Source: an uncultured Chitinophagaceae bacterium | GTDB lineage: Bacteria; Bacteroidota; Bacteroidia; Chitinophagales; Chitinophagaceae | DNA length: 34,909 bases | Assembly (NCBI GenBank): GCA_937919945.1 | Contig: CALESY010000037.1 | Coordinates: forward strand, 1-34,909 | Direction: 5' to 3' | Shown here: in pieces, positions 8,098 through 16,163 of the stretch | Layout of the letters: every line of letters starts with the position of its first letter | Position numbering within the stretch: position 1 is the first letter of the stretch | Program-made: the position numbers and the translations under genes | Notes under the pieces: generated by a model | What the model was told of the DNA's origin: nothing | Database searches by the model: none | The model's input: the letters and a program-made list of their open reading frames with translations, nothing else

Positions 8098-9015
8098 TTA
8101 GGGGTATGTTATTTGCGTTACAAACCTCACCCTTTCACGCTTTTTTGTAAACACATGCCAGTTGCCATCGTATTCTATGTACGATGGTACCATTTTATCG
8201 TGCGCATACGTCATGCGTACTTTCATGCGTACTATGAAATCGTACAAACCTGCCCTGTACGATAATGAATAATCGCGAGCTACGATGCTGTAGTCCGATT
8301 TGCGAAACCATGTAGTTAGGTCGTCGTACACTACATCTTTTTCAAAACCTTTCTTCGGCACCGCACGAAATACATAACATTCTTCGCCACCATACTCTTG
8401 CGATGATAGTTTAAAGTCATAGAGCTTTGCTATCTCCGGTTCAAATATCGCGCTCTTATCTCCCATCAGCGGCACGCCTGTTACTTTGCTGCCGGGGTTG
8501 AACATCAGTTGCTTTAACTTATAACTATTACTTTCGTTTTTACTGCTACCCACTTTACGTATGCCACCTGTTACATAATCGTTCTCCCCGCATTTTTTAC
8601 CTTGCGTAAAGAAAAGATAAGCATATAGCTCTGCAGTGTAATAATTGTACTGGCGTTTACGGTTGTAAAAATCGCCGGTTGTTTTTTCTTCCTGTACCTG
8701 CATGGTACGGCAGCCATTGGCATACACCTGTTTTGTTTTGCTATAGAGCGATGCCTGTACACCACCTTTATTATTATACACCCGTATATCGTTGGTAGCA
8801 TTCCATGTAAGCAGATGCAGGCTACGAAAGGCTTTGTAGAATGTGGTATCGTTCTTCACCCGCTTAATGAATCCCTGCACGTCCCAACCCTTGCGTACGG
8901 CTTTTACAACCACATCATCCATCTTAATGGGCAGCTTAAAGATGCTGGTGTCTTTTGTTTGTGCAAAAGAAATATATGATGTGAAAAATAATATCAGTGC
9001 AACAACCTTACGCAT
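8098..9015 (-). CDS. Secreted protein of unknown function
   Basis: A 305-residue protein with a signal peptide (MRKVVALILFFTSYISFAQ). The mature part starts with a short strand-rich stretch (PIKMDDVVVKAVRKGWD) that resembles the edge of the carboxypeptidase-like regulatory domains common in Bacteroidota surface proteins. After it come many beta-strand-like segments (YVTGGIRKVG, EYGGEECYVFRAVPKK, YSIVARDYSLSYRAGLYDFIVRMKVRMTY) and a terminal VRFVTQITYP. A periplasmic or outer-membrane-associated beta-rich fold, perhaps of the lipoprotein-carrier type, is an inference. Its ATG overlaps the end of ispD by 8 nt, so the two are translationally coupled; dnaG follows after 65 nt. No family is recognised with confidence. 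Confidence 0.8.
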   Translation of the reverse strand: MRKVVALILFFTSYISFAQTKDTSIFKLPIKMDDVVVKAVRKGWDVQGFIKRVKNDTTFYKAFRSLHLLTWNATNDIRVYNNKGGVQASLYSKTKQVYANGCRTMQVQEEKTTGDFYNRKRQYNYYTAELYAYLFFTQGKKCGENDYVTGGIRKVGSSKNESNSYKLKQLMFNPGSKVTGVPLMGDKSAIFEPEIAKLYDFKLSSQEYGGEECYVFRAVPKKGFEKDVVYDDLTTWFRKSDYSIVARDYSLSYRAGLYDFIVRMKVRMTYAHDKMVPSYIEYDGNWHVFTKKRERVRFVTQITYP

Positions 9016-9688
9016 GACTTTCTCTTGCTTTCAGCAATGCTTCCGCTACAATCATATCTTCAGGCGTAGTTACTTTTATATTGCTACGCTCACCATCTAC
9101 CAAATACACCATATCACCATAAGCCTCCACAACCGTAGCTTCGTCTGTAAAAGCTGCCTGATATTCCTGATTGAATGCCGGTAGTATTACTTCTGCTTTA
9201 AAAGTTTGTGGTGTTTGTATGATGCGCATTTGCTCACGTTCTATCGGGCGACTGTCTTCGCCTTCCAGTATGCGCATACTATCTGCTACAGGTATAGCAG
9301 GTATGGCACTGCCTTTGTCTATAGCTTGTGCGTAACAGCGTTGTATCAGCTCTGTCGTTACCAAAGGCCGTACACCGTCTTGTACAAACACAACACTATC
9401 ATGCTCCACCACTTTCAACCCGTTCTGCACACTATGGTAGCGTGTTTCGCCACCGGCTACTATCGTTATATCTATCCTTTCGGGGAAGGACTGCAATACC
9501 ATCTGTGCATAGCTAAGCTGGTCTTGCGGCAGTACCAATATCAATTGTATATCTGCAAACGCGTCTGCAAATGCCTTGATGGTATGATACAGAATAGGTT
9601 GCCCGTTCAACGGCAGAAACTGTTTTGGCACAGCACTGCCCATACGCACCCCCTTACCACCCGCTACTATTACAGCATATTTCTTCAT
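9008..9688 (-). CDS. ispD: 2-C-methyl-D-erythritol 4-phosphate cytidylyltransferase
   Basis: This 226-residue enzyme transfers CMP from CTP to methylerythritol phosphate in the MEP isoprenoid pathway. The N-terminal nucleotide-binding loop is AVIVAGGKGVRMGSAVPKQF, with the essential Arg15 and Lys22. Further motifs are HDSVVFVQDGVRPLVT (metal/CTP binding) and RIIQTPQTF. The C-terminus has TDEATVVEAYG and GERSNIKVTTPEDM, diagnostic of IspD. Length is typical. It is the first gene of the minus-strand run down to the sigma operon, starting just below the terminator of the POT gene. Confidence 0.95.
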   Translation of the reverse strand: MKKYAVIVAGGKGVRMGSAVPKQFLPLNGQPILYHTIKAFADAFADIQLILVLPQDQLSYAQMVLQSFPERIDITIVAGGETRYHSVQNGLKVVEHDSVVFVQDGVRPLVTTELIQRCYAQAIDKGSAIPAIPVADSMRILEGEDSRPIEREQMRIIQTPQTFKAEVILPAFNQEYQAAFTDEATVVEAYGDMVYLVDGERSNIKVTTPEDMIVAEALLKARESHA

Positions 9689-9699
9689 AGATATAGGTA

Positions 9700-9729
9700 C
9701 AAAAAAACACTATAAAAACTATACCACAA
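9700..9729 (-). promoter_or_regulatory. Candidate ispD promoter
   Basis: On the minus strand TTG (9729-9727, within CTTTGTGG) is followed after 19 nt by TTTTTTTG (9707-9700), one mismatch from TAnnTTTG. The predicted transcription start lies very close to the ispD ATG at 9688, giving a short leader. The site sits between the POT terminator and ispD, where a promoter is needed. Confidence 0.35.
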
Positions 9730-9731
9730 AG

Positions 9732-9753
9732 AAAAAGCCCCGCGTAGCGAGGC
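9732..9753 (-). terminator. Intrinsic terminator of the first POT gene
   Basis: Reading minus, GCCTCGC, short loop, then GCGGGGC forms a GC-rich hairpin containing one G-U pair, followed directly by TTTTTC (9736-9731). It lies about 20 nt after the stop of the transporter gene ending at 9774 and separates it from ispD. Confidence 0.75.
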
Positions 9754-9773
9754 TTACTCCTTTTGTAATTATC

Positions 9774-11252
9774 TTATTTCACTTCCTGCATCAGTTTCCT
9801 TACTACGGGCGCTATCGCTATCAATGCAATACCCGCTATCAACGCATAGATGCCTAGTTGTTTATAGCCATCCGTATATGACTCTAGCTTAACTAGTAAC
9901 GAGGCATTGCCATCTTCTGCCATTTCAGATCCAAATATACCTGCTACATACTGTCCGTACGCACTAGCCAAAAACCACATACCCATCATCACTCCTGACA
10001 GTTTTTTAGGCGACAACTTTGTCATTAATGACAACCCTATCGGAGAAAGACACAATTCACCCAATGTAATAACCAAATAAGCAAGTGTAAATATTTCTAA
10101 AGAAGTTTTCCCTGTCGAATCAGCAAAATACCTGGTAGAAAAGAATACAAAATATGCACCAGCTAGAAATAAAAACCCTAGTCCAAACTTAACTACTGAG
10201 TTTGGCTCAATCTTTTTCTTTGCCATCCAAACCCACAATAAACCTACAATTACACTAAATATTATTACGAAAAAAGAATTTACAGCATTATTGACAGCAT
10301 TGGGGTCAGCACGCACACCCAACAATGAGTCATTCAAGTTATACAGCGCAAAAGCACTTAATGACCCACCACTTTGTTCAAAAATTGCCCAAAACAAAAT
10401 TGAAAAGACAATAAAAACTAATGCCGCGACCATTTTCTTCCTTTCTGAAATACTGAGTTTTGAAATTTCGTAAAACAAGTATAATAAGGTTAGTGGACCT
10501 ACTGTATACATAAAATAATCAGTGTAGTCTGTCTTTTTTACCATTATCATTAACAATGGCATTATCGCCAAGGATCCAATAAAAACAGCCACTTCATACA
10601 TTTTTCTTTTACCGGGCATATAATTTCGTAATGGAGATAAACCTACTGGCCCCATGCTCTTCTGAGTAAATAGGAAAGTCAATAAACCAATTACCATTAC
10701 CACCCCAGCTGATGCAAATGCTAAATTCCAAGAATATTGTTTGCCTAATGTTACACATAACCACCCCCCCAATAACGCTCCAATATTGATACCTGAATAA
10801 AACAGTCCAAAACCTGCATCTCTGCGGCTATCACCTGCGCGGTATAGCTCGCCTACCATCGTAGATATATTGGGTTTGAAGAAGCCCGTACCTACTATTG
10901 TAAAACATGTACCAATAAAAAAGAACTCTTTGGGGTTAGCAGCAATAATGAAACTACCTGCTATCATCAACAAGCCACCCCAAAACAACGACTTACGGAA
11001 ACCCAGTATCTTATCAGCAAACAAACCACCTATGAATGTAAAAGCATAAATAAATGCTTGTATTGCTGCGTATTGTTTATTAGCAGCCTTTTCGGGTATT
11101 GTCAGTTGTGTCATCATGAATACCATAAGCATCCCACGCAATCCGTAGAAACAAAATCGTTCCCACATTTCGGTAAGGAAGAGGTACCATATCTGCTTGG
11201 GGTATTTGCCTTTAAAATCTTGTATTTGTTCCAATGTCAGTTCTTGCGACAT
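9774..11252 (-). CDS. Proton-coupled oligopeptide transporter, POT/PTR2 family (copy A)
   Basis: A 492-residue major-facilitator protein of the inner membrane that should import di- and tripeptides with protons. The signature ExxERFxYYG appears as EMWERFCFYG (residues 28-37) in TM1, and the second PTR2 signature as FYSGINIGALLGG after TM4. TM7 carries the expected acidic residue in ILFWAIFEQSGGSLSAF. GFFKPNIS (TM3) and LCLSPIGLSLMTKLSPKKLSG (TM10) are also family motifs. About 12 to 14 helices are visible, with no large soluble insertions. The gene is separately terminated (9732-9753) and is the most compact of three consecutive POT genes. Confidence 0.93.
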   Translation of the reverse strand: MSQELTLEQIQDFKGKYPKQIWYLFLTEMWERFCFYGLRGMLMVFMMTQLTIPEKAANKQYAAIQAFIYAFTFIGGLFADKILGFRKSLFWGGLLMIAGSFIIAANPKEFFFIGTCFTIVGTGFFKPNISTMVGELYRAGDSRRDAGFGLFYSGINIGALLGGWLCVTLGKQYSWNLAFASAGVVMVIGLLTFLFTQKSMGPVGLSPLRNYMPGKRKMYEVAVFIGSLAIMPLLMIMVKKTDYTDYFMYTVGPLTLLYLFYEISKLSISERKKMVAALVFIVFSILFWAIFEQSGGSLSAFALYNLNDSLLGVRADPNAVNNAVNSFFVIIFSVIVGLLWVWMAKKKIEPNSVVKFGLGFLFLAGAYFVFFSTRYFADSTGKTSLEIFTLAYLVITLGELCLSPIGLSLMTKLSPKKLSGVMMGMWFLASAYGQYVAGIFGSEMAEDGNASLLVKLESYTDGYKQLGIYALIAGIALIAIAPVVRKLMQEVK

Positions 11253-11332
11253 ATACTTGTTTTAGTTGATTAGATATAACGCCTAAAATAAAACTTTATT
11301 TCCGACTAACACTTTTTATCACCCTATATATT

Positions 11333-11359
11333 AAAACAGCCCCGCACTCGCGGGGCTGT
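11333..11359 (-). terminator. Intrinsic terminator of the second POT gene
   Basis: A perfect 10-bp stem (ACAGCCCCGC at 11336-11345 with GCGGGGCTGT at 11350-11359) encloses the loop ACTC. On the minus strand the stem runs into TTTT then AATATA. It lies 22 nt after the stop of the gene ending at 11381. Confidence 0.8.
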
Positions 11360-11380
11360 CGTATATGTTATATGCAAAGG

Positions 11381-13051
11381 CTATTTTACACCGTGCATCA
11401 TTTTTTTCAACTTGGGGGTAATAGCAAACAGCACAATAGATGCTATACCACACAATACCACAAACACCATAAAAAACTCATACAGGTTATGAATAGTAAA
11501 GCCTGCAAATGCCGGATATTCTGTAACAATTTTATTATCTGCCAGTAGCTTCAATTGCTCTGGTGTTGGTACTACTGTTTTATCAAGCACCCCTTTCAAG
11601 TCTATCCCCAGTGTTTCCGCTTTTTGAAATTTGTCTCCCGTCGGTGGCAGTATTGAGCCAAGTGTACCCGCCAATGCATAACCCGATGCATTTGACAAGA
11701 AGAATACACCGTACAGTAACGATGCGAAACGCTTAGGTGCCAGTTTACCAACCAAAGACAAGCCTATGGGCGACAAACAAAGCTCACCACAAGTTTGTAT
11801 AAGATAAAGCAATATCAACCACTTTACTGCCAGCAAACCCGAATTGTCTAAATCTTTTACATTGTGCGCAATGATAAAATAACTCAATGCTATCAACGCA
11901 AGACCAAAAGACTGCTTCATGGGAGAAATAGGCTCTCTACCCTTTGCCCTTAGCCTATCCCACAACATACTGAACGGTACAGCCAGCGCTACAACAAATA
12001 GACCGTTAAATATCTGTACCATAGACGGAGGTATCTGCCACCCAAGGAAGTTTCTATCTGTTTGATTATCTGCGATGAATGTTAGAGAAGAGCCTGCTTG
12101 CTCAAATGCTGCCCAGAAGAAGATTACGAAAAACGAAACGATGTAAATAACCCAAATGCGCTGTGTTTCTATTTTTGTAAGCGACTTATCTGAAAGTATT
12201 AATCCTGCAAGCGTCAAACCACTGGAATAAATAAACGAGTAAATAAGGTTTTGCCCGAATACAAAAAAGAACAAGCACCATAAACCAGCTAATACTAATA
12301 CGGAAACCACTAACGACTTGCTCGTAAAGTGTGCAGATTGCGCTTCACCATCTTCAAAATCAGAGGCTTCTCTTTTAGATGGCAATCCGCCAATAGCTTT
12401 CCCTTCCGGTGTTACTACATATTTATTTTTCAAAAACAGAAATACCAATGTACCTATCAGCATAGCAATACCTGCTGCAAAAAAACCCCATTTGAAAGCG
12501 TGTATATCCCTTACACCACCTGCATCCTTCACATCACCAATTAACGGGCATATAAACTGACCAAGTAAAGCACCAAGGTTGATACCCATGTAGAATATGG
12601 TAAACGCAGTATCCAGTTTACTTTTCTCTTCTTTAGGATACAGACTGCTCACCATGCTTGATATATTCGGCTTGAAGAAACCGTTACCGAATATTAACAC
12701 ACCCAATGCCACCCACATCAGCGTAGTAGCAGTGCCTAAGCTGGAACTAAAAATACTGGCACTTGCAAACAGCAACAACTGACCAACTGCCATCATAGAA
12801 CCACCTAACAATATACAGTTACGATTACCGAGGTATTTATCAGAAATAAAGCCACCCAACATTGGTGTCAAATAACACAGACCAAGAAACGCACCGTAGA
12901 TAATGGACACGTCCGCCTCTTGCATCATCAACGAATTCACCAAAAATAGGGTGAGCAATGCCCGCATGCCGTAAAAGTTGAAACGCTCCCACATTTCGGT
13001 ACCAAACAATACCCATAAACCCTTTGGGTGTCCTTGTTGTGCTGCTGCCAT
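11381..13051 (-). CDS. Proton-coupled oligopeptide transporter, POT/PTR2 family (copy B)
   Basis: A 556-residue POT with EMWERFNFYG (residues 19-28), GNGFFKPNIS, FYMGINLGALLGQF and the TM7 motif FFWAAFEQAGSSLTF that keeps the coupling glutamate. Two insertions set it apart from copy A. One is a polar stretch between TM6 and the middle helices (VVTPEGKAIGGLPSKREASD and on to AHFTSKS), expected in the cytoplasm. The other is a loop of about 55 residues between TM11 and TM12 (after LGSILPPTGDK to PAFAGFTIHN), expected in the periplasm. The start ATG at 13051 is clear. It has its own terminator. Substrate range within peptides cannot be read from sequence. Confidence 0.92.
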   Translation of the reverse strand: MAAAQQGHPKGLWVLFGTEMWERFNFYGMRALLTLFLVNSLMMQEADVSIIYGAFLGLCYLTPMLGGFISDKYLGNRNCILLGGSMMAVGQLLLFASASIFSSSLGTATTLMWVALGVLIFGNGFFKPNISSMVSSLYPKEEKSKLDTAFTIFYMGINLGALLGQFICPLIGDVKDAGGVRDIHAFKWGFFAAGIAMLIGTLVFLFLKNKYVVTPEGKAIGGLPSKREASDFEDGEAQSAHFTSKSLVVSVLVLAGLWCLFFFVFGQNLIYSFIYSSGLTLAGLILSDKSLTKIETQRIWVIYIVSFFVIFFWAAFEQAGSSLTFIADNQTDRNFLGWQIPPSMVQIFNGLFVVALAVPFSMLWDRLRAKGREPISPMKQSFGLALIALSYFIIAHNVKDLDNSGLLAVKWLILLYLIQTCGELCLSPIGLSLVGKLAPKRFASLLYGVFFLSNASGYALAGTLGSILPPTGDKFQKAETLGIDLKGVLDKTVVPTPEQLKLLADNKIVTEYPAFAGFTIHNLYEFFMVFVVLCGIASIVLFAITPKLKKMMHGVK

Positions 13052-13131
13052 ATTAAAATATTATGGTTTGATAAATTGATTTAAGTCTCGAAAGATAGTA
13101 AAAAAAGCCTGTGATAAAAGCCCGAAAAACG

Positions 13132-13157
13132 AAAAATACCGCACAGGGCGGTATTTT
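13132..13157 (-). terminator. Intrinsic terminator of the third POT gene
   Basis: A perfect 10-bp stem (AAAATACCGC at 13133-13142 with GCGGTATTTT at 13148-13157) has a 5-nt loop. On the minus strand it continues into TTTTTCG. It lies 22 nt after the stop of the gene ending at 13179. Confidence 0.75.
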
Positions 13158-13178
13158 ATAAATTGTTGAGAATGAATA

Positions 13179-14822
13179 TCAATGCAGGTTCTTCTCTTTC
13201 ATAATACGGTTAAGCCAGCGCAGCACCATAAAAGCCAACGCGCTCGAAATCATCAGCAGCATACAGTTGAACAGGAAGAAATCTTTCTTATCTGTATAGT
13301 CATACCACATACTCGCCAATACGCCCGACATCTTATTACCTATCGAGGTAGACAGGAAGAATCCGCCCATCATCAACGCAGTCAAGCGGGGCGGACTAAG
13401 TTTTGATACTAATGATAATCCCATCGGGCTTAATAGCAACTCACCCACGGTTATCACACCATAACAACCTACCAACCACATGGGCGACACCTTCACCTCG
13501 CCATTGCTACCTGCATATACCGCCCACACCATCACCAAAGTTGATAGTCCTGAAATCAGCAAACCAAATGCGATTTTCGTAGCTGTAGACGGTTCTTTCT
13601 TTCTCCTGTTCAGCATGGCAAAGAACCCTACTACAAGGGGTGTTAGCAACACCACCCATGCGGGATTGATAGACTGAAACAGTTCTGTGCTTATCAGGTA
13701 TGCTGGCTTGTCGTCTTTGGGTAGCTTATCTGTCGGCTGATTGCGGAAGTAAACATCTCTTCCCCATTCTTTCTGCACTTTTCCATTCACCTTCACAGCT
13801 TGGTATTGCACATCGTATTTTGTTACAGAGTCTAGCTTAGTAGGCATGGTTTCTACTTGGTATAATGCCCTTGCAGGTTTTTCTACCGCAGCAGGCACTT
13901 CACGGTCTGTATAATACTTCGCCCATCTTGTTAACGCTGTACCATTTTGCTTAAAAACTGCCCAGAATGCAGCACTCAATGCAAATATCACCAACAGTGC
14001 CGCTATAGGTCGTTTGTCAGTAGCATTTGCCCGCACCCATAGCGATACGTAGAATATTATCACCGGTATTGCTGCCGATATAAAAGCATCCGTACTATCG
14101 CTGCCAAATATATTATCAGGTATCATCCAGCCAAGCACACCTGCTACCATTGCCGGCAAAAACACCACACCAAACACTTGCCCCATACTGGCATCGCCTT
14201 TTTCAACCGGTTTCAATACATCTGCCTGGCGGATGTGTTTCAACCCAAAGCTGAATACCACCAAGCCTATCAGCATACCAATACCAGCCGTAGCGAAGGC
14301 CGCAGGCCAGCTATACTTATTACGCATAAAGGCTGCCAATATTGGCCCGAGGAATGCCCCGATATTAATACCCATATAAAACAGGTTATAGCCACTATCT
14401 TTTTTCGATTTATATGCTTCAGTAGAATACAGATTGCCCAACAAGGTAGATATATTGGGTTTGAAGAACCCGTTACCTATTATTATCAGCGCAACCGATA
14501 TGTAAAAGGTATTGATATTGTGCAGTGCCAGTCCTAGATAGCCCAATGCCATCAACAAACCACCTGCATAAACAGATTTTATATAGCCAAACTTTCGGTC
14601 TGCCAGAAAACCACCCAAAAAAGGTGTCAGGTAGGTAAACGCTATGAAGGTGCCGAATACGTCATCCGCCATTTTATCGGGTATTGCCAACCCGTTTTTC
14701 ACATCTATCATATACAGCACGAAGATGCCCAGCATCAGGTAATACCCGAAACGCTCCCACATTTCCGTAAAAAACAGGAAGGGCAAACCCTTAGGGTGTT
14801 TTTTCTCATTCGTCTGTTCCAT
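13179..14822 (-). CDS. POT/PTR2-family transporter with altered TM7 site and periplasmic insertion (copy C)
   Basis: A 547-residue POT with EMWERFGYY (residues 20-28), GNGFFKPNISTLLG, FYMGINIGAFLGP and LLSPMGLSLVSKLSPPRLT. Two features are unusual against copies A and B. In TM7 the motif reads FWAVFKQNGTALTRW, so Lys291 stands where the other two have the Glu used by characterised POTs for proton and peptide handling. The TM7-TM8 loop (about 302-385), which should be periplasmic, holds about 80 polar residues including VQYQAVKVNGKVQKEWGRD. The N-terminal coupling motif is intact. It may be a distinct subfamily with a different coupling or substrate. It diverges from purD across 51 nt. Confidence 0.9.
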   Translation of the reverse strand: MEQTNEKKHPKGLPFLFFTEMWERFGYYLMLGIFVLYMIDVKNGLAIPDKMADDVFGTFIAFTYLTPFLGGFLADRKFGYIKSVYAGGLLMALGYLGLALHNINTFYISVALIIIGNGFFKPNISTLLGNLYSTEAYKSKKDSGYNLFYMGINIGAFLGPILAAFMRNKYSWPAAFATAGIGMLIGLVVFSFGLKHIRQADVLKPVEKGDASMGQVFGVVFLPAMVAGVLGWMIPDNIFGSDSTDAFISAAIPVIIFYVSLWVRANATDKRPIAALLVIFALSAAFWAVFKQNGTALTRWAKYYTDREVPAAVEKPARALYQVETMPTKLDSVTKYDVQYQAVKVNGKVQKEWGRDVYFRNQPTDKLPKDDKPAYLISTELFQSINPAWVVLLTPLVVGFFAMLNRRKKEPSTATKIAFGLLISGLSTLVMVWAVYAGSNGEVKVSPMWLVGCYGVITVGELLLSPMGLSLVSKLSPPRLTALMMGGFFLSTSIGNKMSGVLASMWYDYTDKKDFFLFNCMLLMISSALAFMVLRWLNRIMKEKNLH

Positions 14823-14832
14823 ATACTTTCAA

Positions 14833-14840
14833 TATTTTTG
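14833..14840 (+). promoter_or_regulatory. Candidate purD promoter (minus-7 box)
   Basis: TATTTTTG is an exact match to TAnnTTTG and ends 33 nt before the purD ATG, in the 51-nt gap between divergent genes. No clear TTG minus-33 element is seen at the right distance, so only this half of the promoter is supported. Confidence 0.4.
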
Positions 14841-14873
14841 CAGCCTCAAGATAGTAAATTAGCACACATCACA

Positions 14874-16157
14874 ATGTCATCTTACAATATACTGTTACTC
14901 GGCTCAGGAGGTCGTGAAAATGCACTGGCTTGGAAACTCCGCCAAAGCAAGCTCTGCAAAGAATTGTTCATCGCTCCCGGCAATCCTGGAACCGCACAAC
15001 TTGGCAGCAACCTCAATCTCAGCATTACAGATTTTGAGGGCATTAAAGATGCATGTATTGAATACAAGATAGACATACTACTACCAGGCGGAGAAGACTC
15101 GCTGGTGGCAGGCATTTACGATTTTTTCAAAAACGATCAGCAACTGCAACACATCATCGTTGCAGGACCGTCAAAAAATGGTGCGCAGTTGGAAGGCAGT
15201 AAAGCTTTTTCTAAAAAATTCATGCAGCGCCACAATATACCTACTGCCGCTTATCAGGAATTTACTGAAGCTAATTTTGAAGAAGGCATTGCATACCTGC
15301 AACAACACAAGCTACCCATAGTATTGAAGGCTGATGGATTGGCAGCAGGCAAAGGTGTAGTAATAGCACAAAGCCACGACGAGGCCATACAGGCTTTCAC
15401 TACCATGATAATAGAAGCCCAGTTTGGCGATGCTAGTAAGAAGGTAGTAGTAGAAGAATTTTTGACGGGTATAGAACTATCAGTATTCGCATTTACTGAT
15501 GGCAAAAACTATGTGCTGCTCCCCGAGGCCAAAGACTACAAACGCATTGGCGAGGGCGATACGGGATTGAACACTGGCGGCATGGGTGCTATATCGCCTG
15601 TACCGTTTGCACAGGGCGAGTTTATGAATAAGGTAATAGAACGTATCGTTAACCCCACCATCAACGGCTTGGCTGCTGAAAACATTGTTTATAATGGTTT
15701 TGTTTTCTTCGGGCTGATAAACGTTGGTGGCGACCCGTATGTGATAGAATATAACTGCCGCATGGGCGATCCTGAAACCGAAGTAGTAATGCCTCGTCTG
15801 CAAAATGATTTGGTAGAGTTGATGGTGAAAATGGGTGAAGGTAAACTGAACGAAGTAACCGTAACCCACGACCAGCGGGCTGCCTGTACCGTGATGTTGG
15901 TATCTGAAGGCTACCCTGGCTCTTACCCTAAGGGCAAACTAATGACTGGTTTTGACCAAGTACATGGCAGTATACTATTCCATGCAGGTACAGCTCATAA
16001 AGATGGAGAGATTGTAACAAACGGCGGGCGTGTGTTAGCCATCACTTCTTATGGCGATAACATACAGAATGCATTGGCTGTGAGTTACGAAAATGCTGCG
16101 CACATTGCCTACGAAGGCAAGTATTACCGCCGCGATATAGGGTATGAATTTCAGTAA
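14874..16157 (+). CDS. purD: Phosphoribosylamine-glycine ligase
   Basis: This 427-residue ATP-grasp enzyme joins phosphoribosylamine and glycine in purine synthesis. It begins MSSYNILLLGSGGREN, close to the family GSGGREHA motif but with Asn in place of His. The ATP-grasp core shows KADGLAAGKGVVIA, VVVEEFLTGIELSVF, GDTGLNTGGMGAISPVP and the metal-binding EYNCRMGDPETEVVMPRL. The frame is open back to 14796, but that would add 26 hydrophobic residues not found in PurD and would run into the divergent transporter gene; ATG 14874 gives the normal length. It ends 6 nt from the convergent HU/SPOR gene. Confidence 0.95.
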   Translation: MSSYNILLLGSGGRENALAWKLRQSKLCKELFIAPGNPGTAQLGSNLNLSITDFEGIKDACIEYKIDILLPGGEDSLVAGIYDFFKNDQQLQHIIVAGPSKNGAQLEGSKAFSKKFMQRHNIPTAAYQEFTEANFEEGIAYLQQHKLPIVLKADGLAAGKGVVIAQSHDEAIQAFTTMIIEAQFGDASKKVVVEEFLTGIELSVFAFTDGKNYVLLPEAKDYKRIGEGDTGLNTGGMGAISPVPFAQGEFMNKVIERIVNPTINGLAAENIVYNGFVFFGLINVGGDPYVIEYNCRMGDPETEVVMPRLQNDLVELMVKMGEGKLNEVTVTHDQRAACTVMLVSEGYPGSYPKGKLMTGFDQVHGSILFHAGTAHKDGEIVTNGGRVLAITSYGDNIQNALAVSYENAAHIAYEGKYYRRDIGYEFQ

Positions 16158-16163
16158 AGTAAT

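Noticed and set aside
14796..14873. Longer purD start adding 26 hydrophobic residues
   Set aside because: The extension overlaps the start of the divergent transporter gene, would turn a cytoplasmic enzyme into one with a leader, and PurD proteins begin at the ILLLGSGGRE strand, as from ATG 14874.
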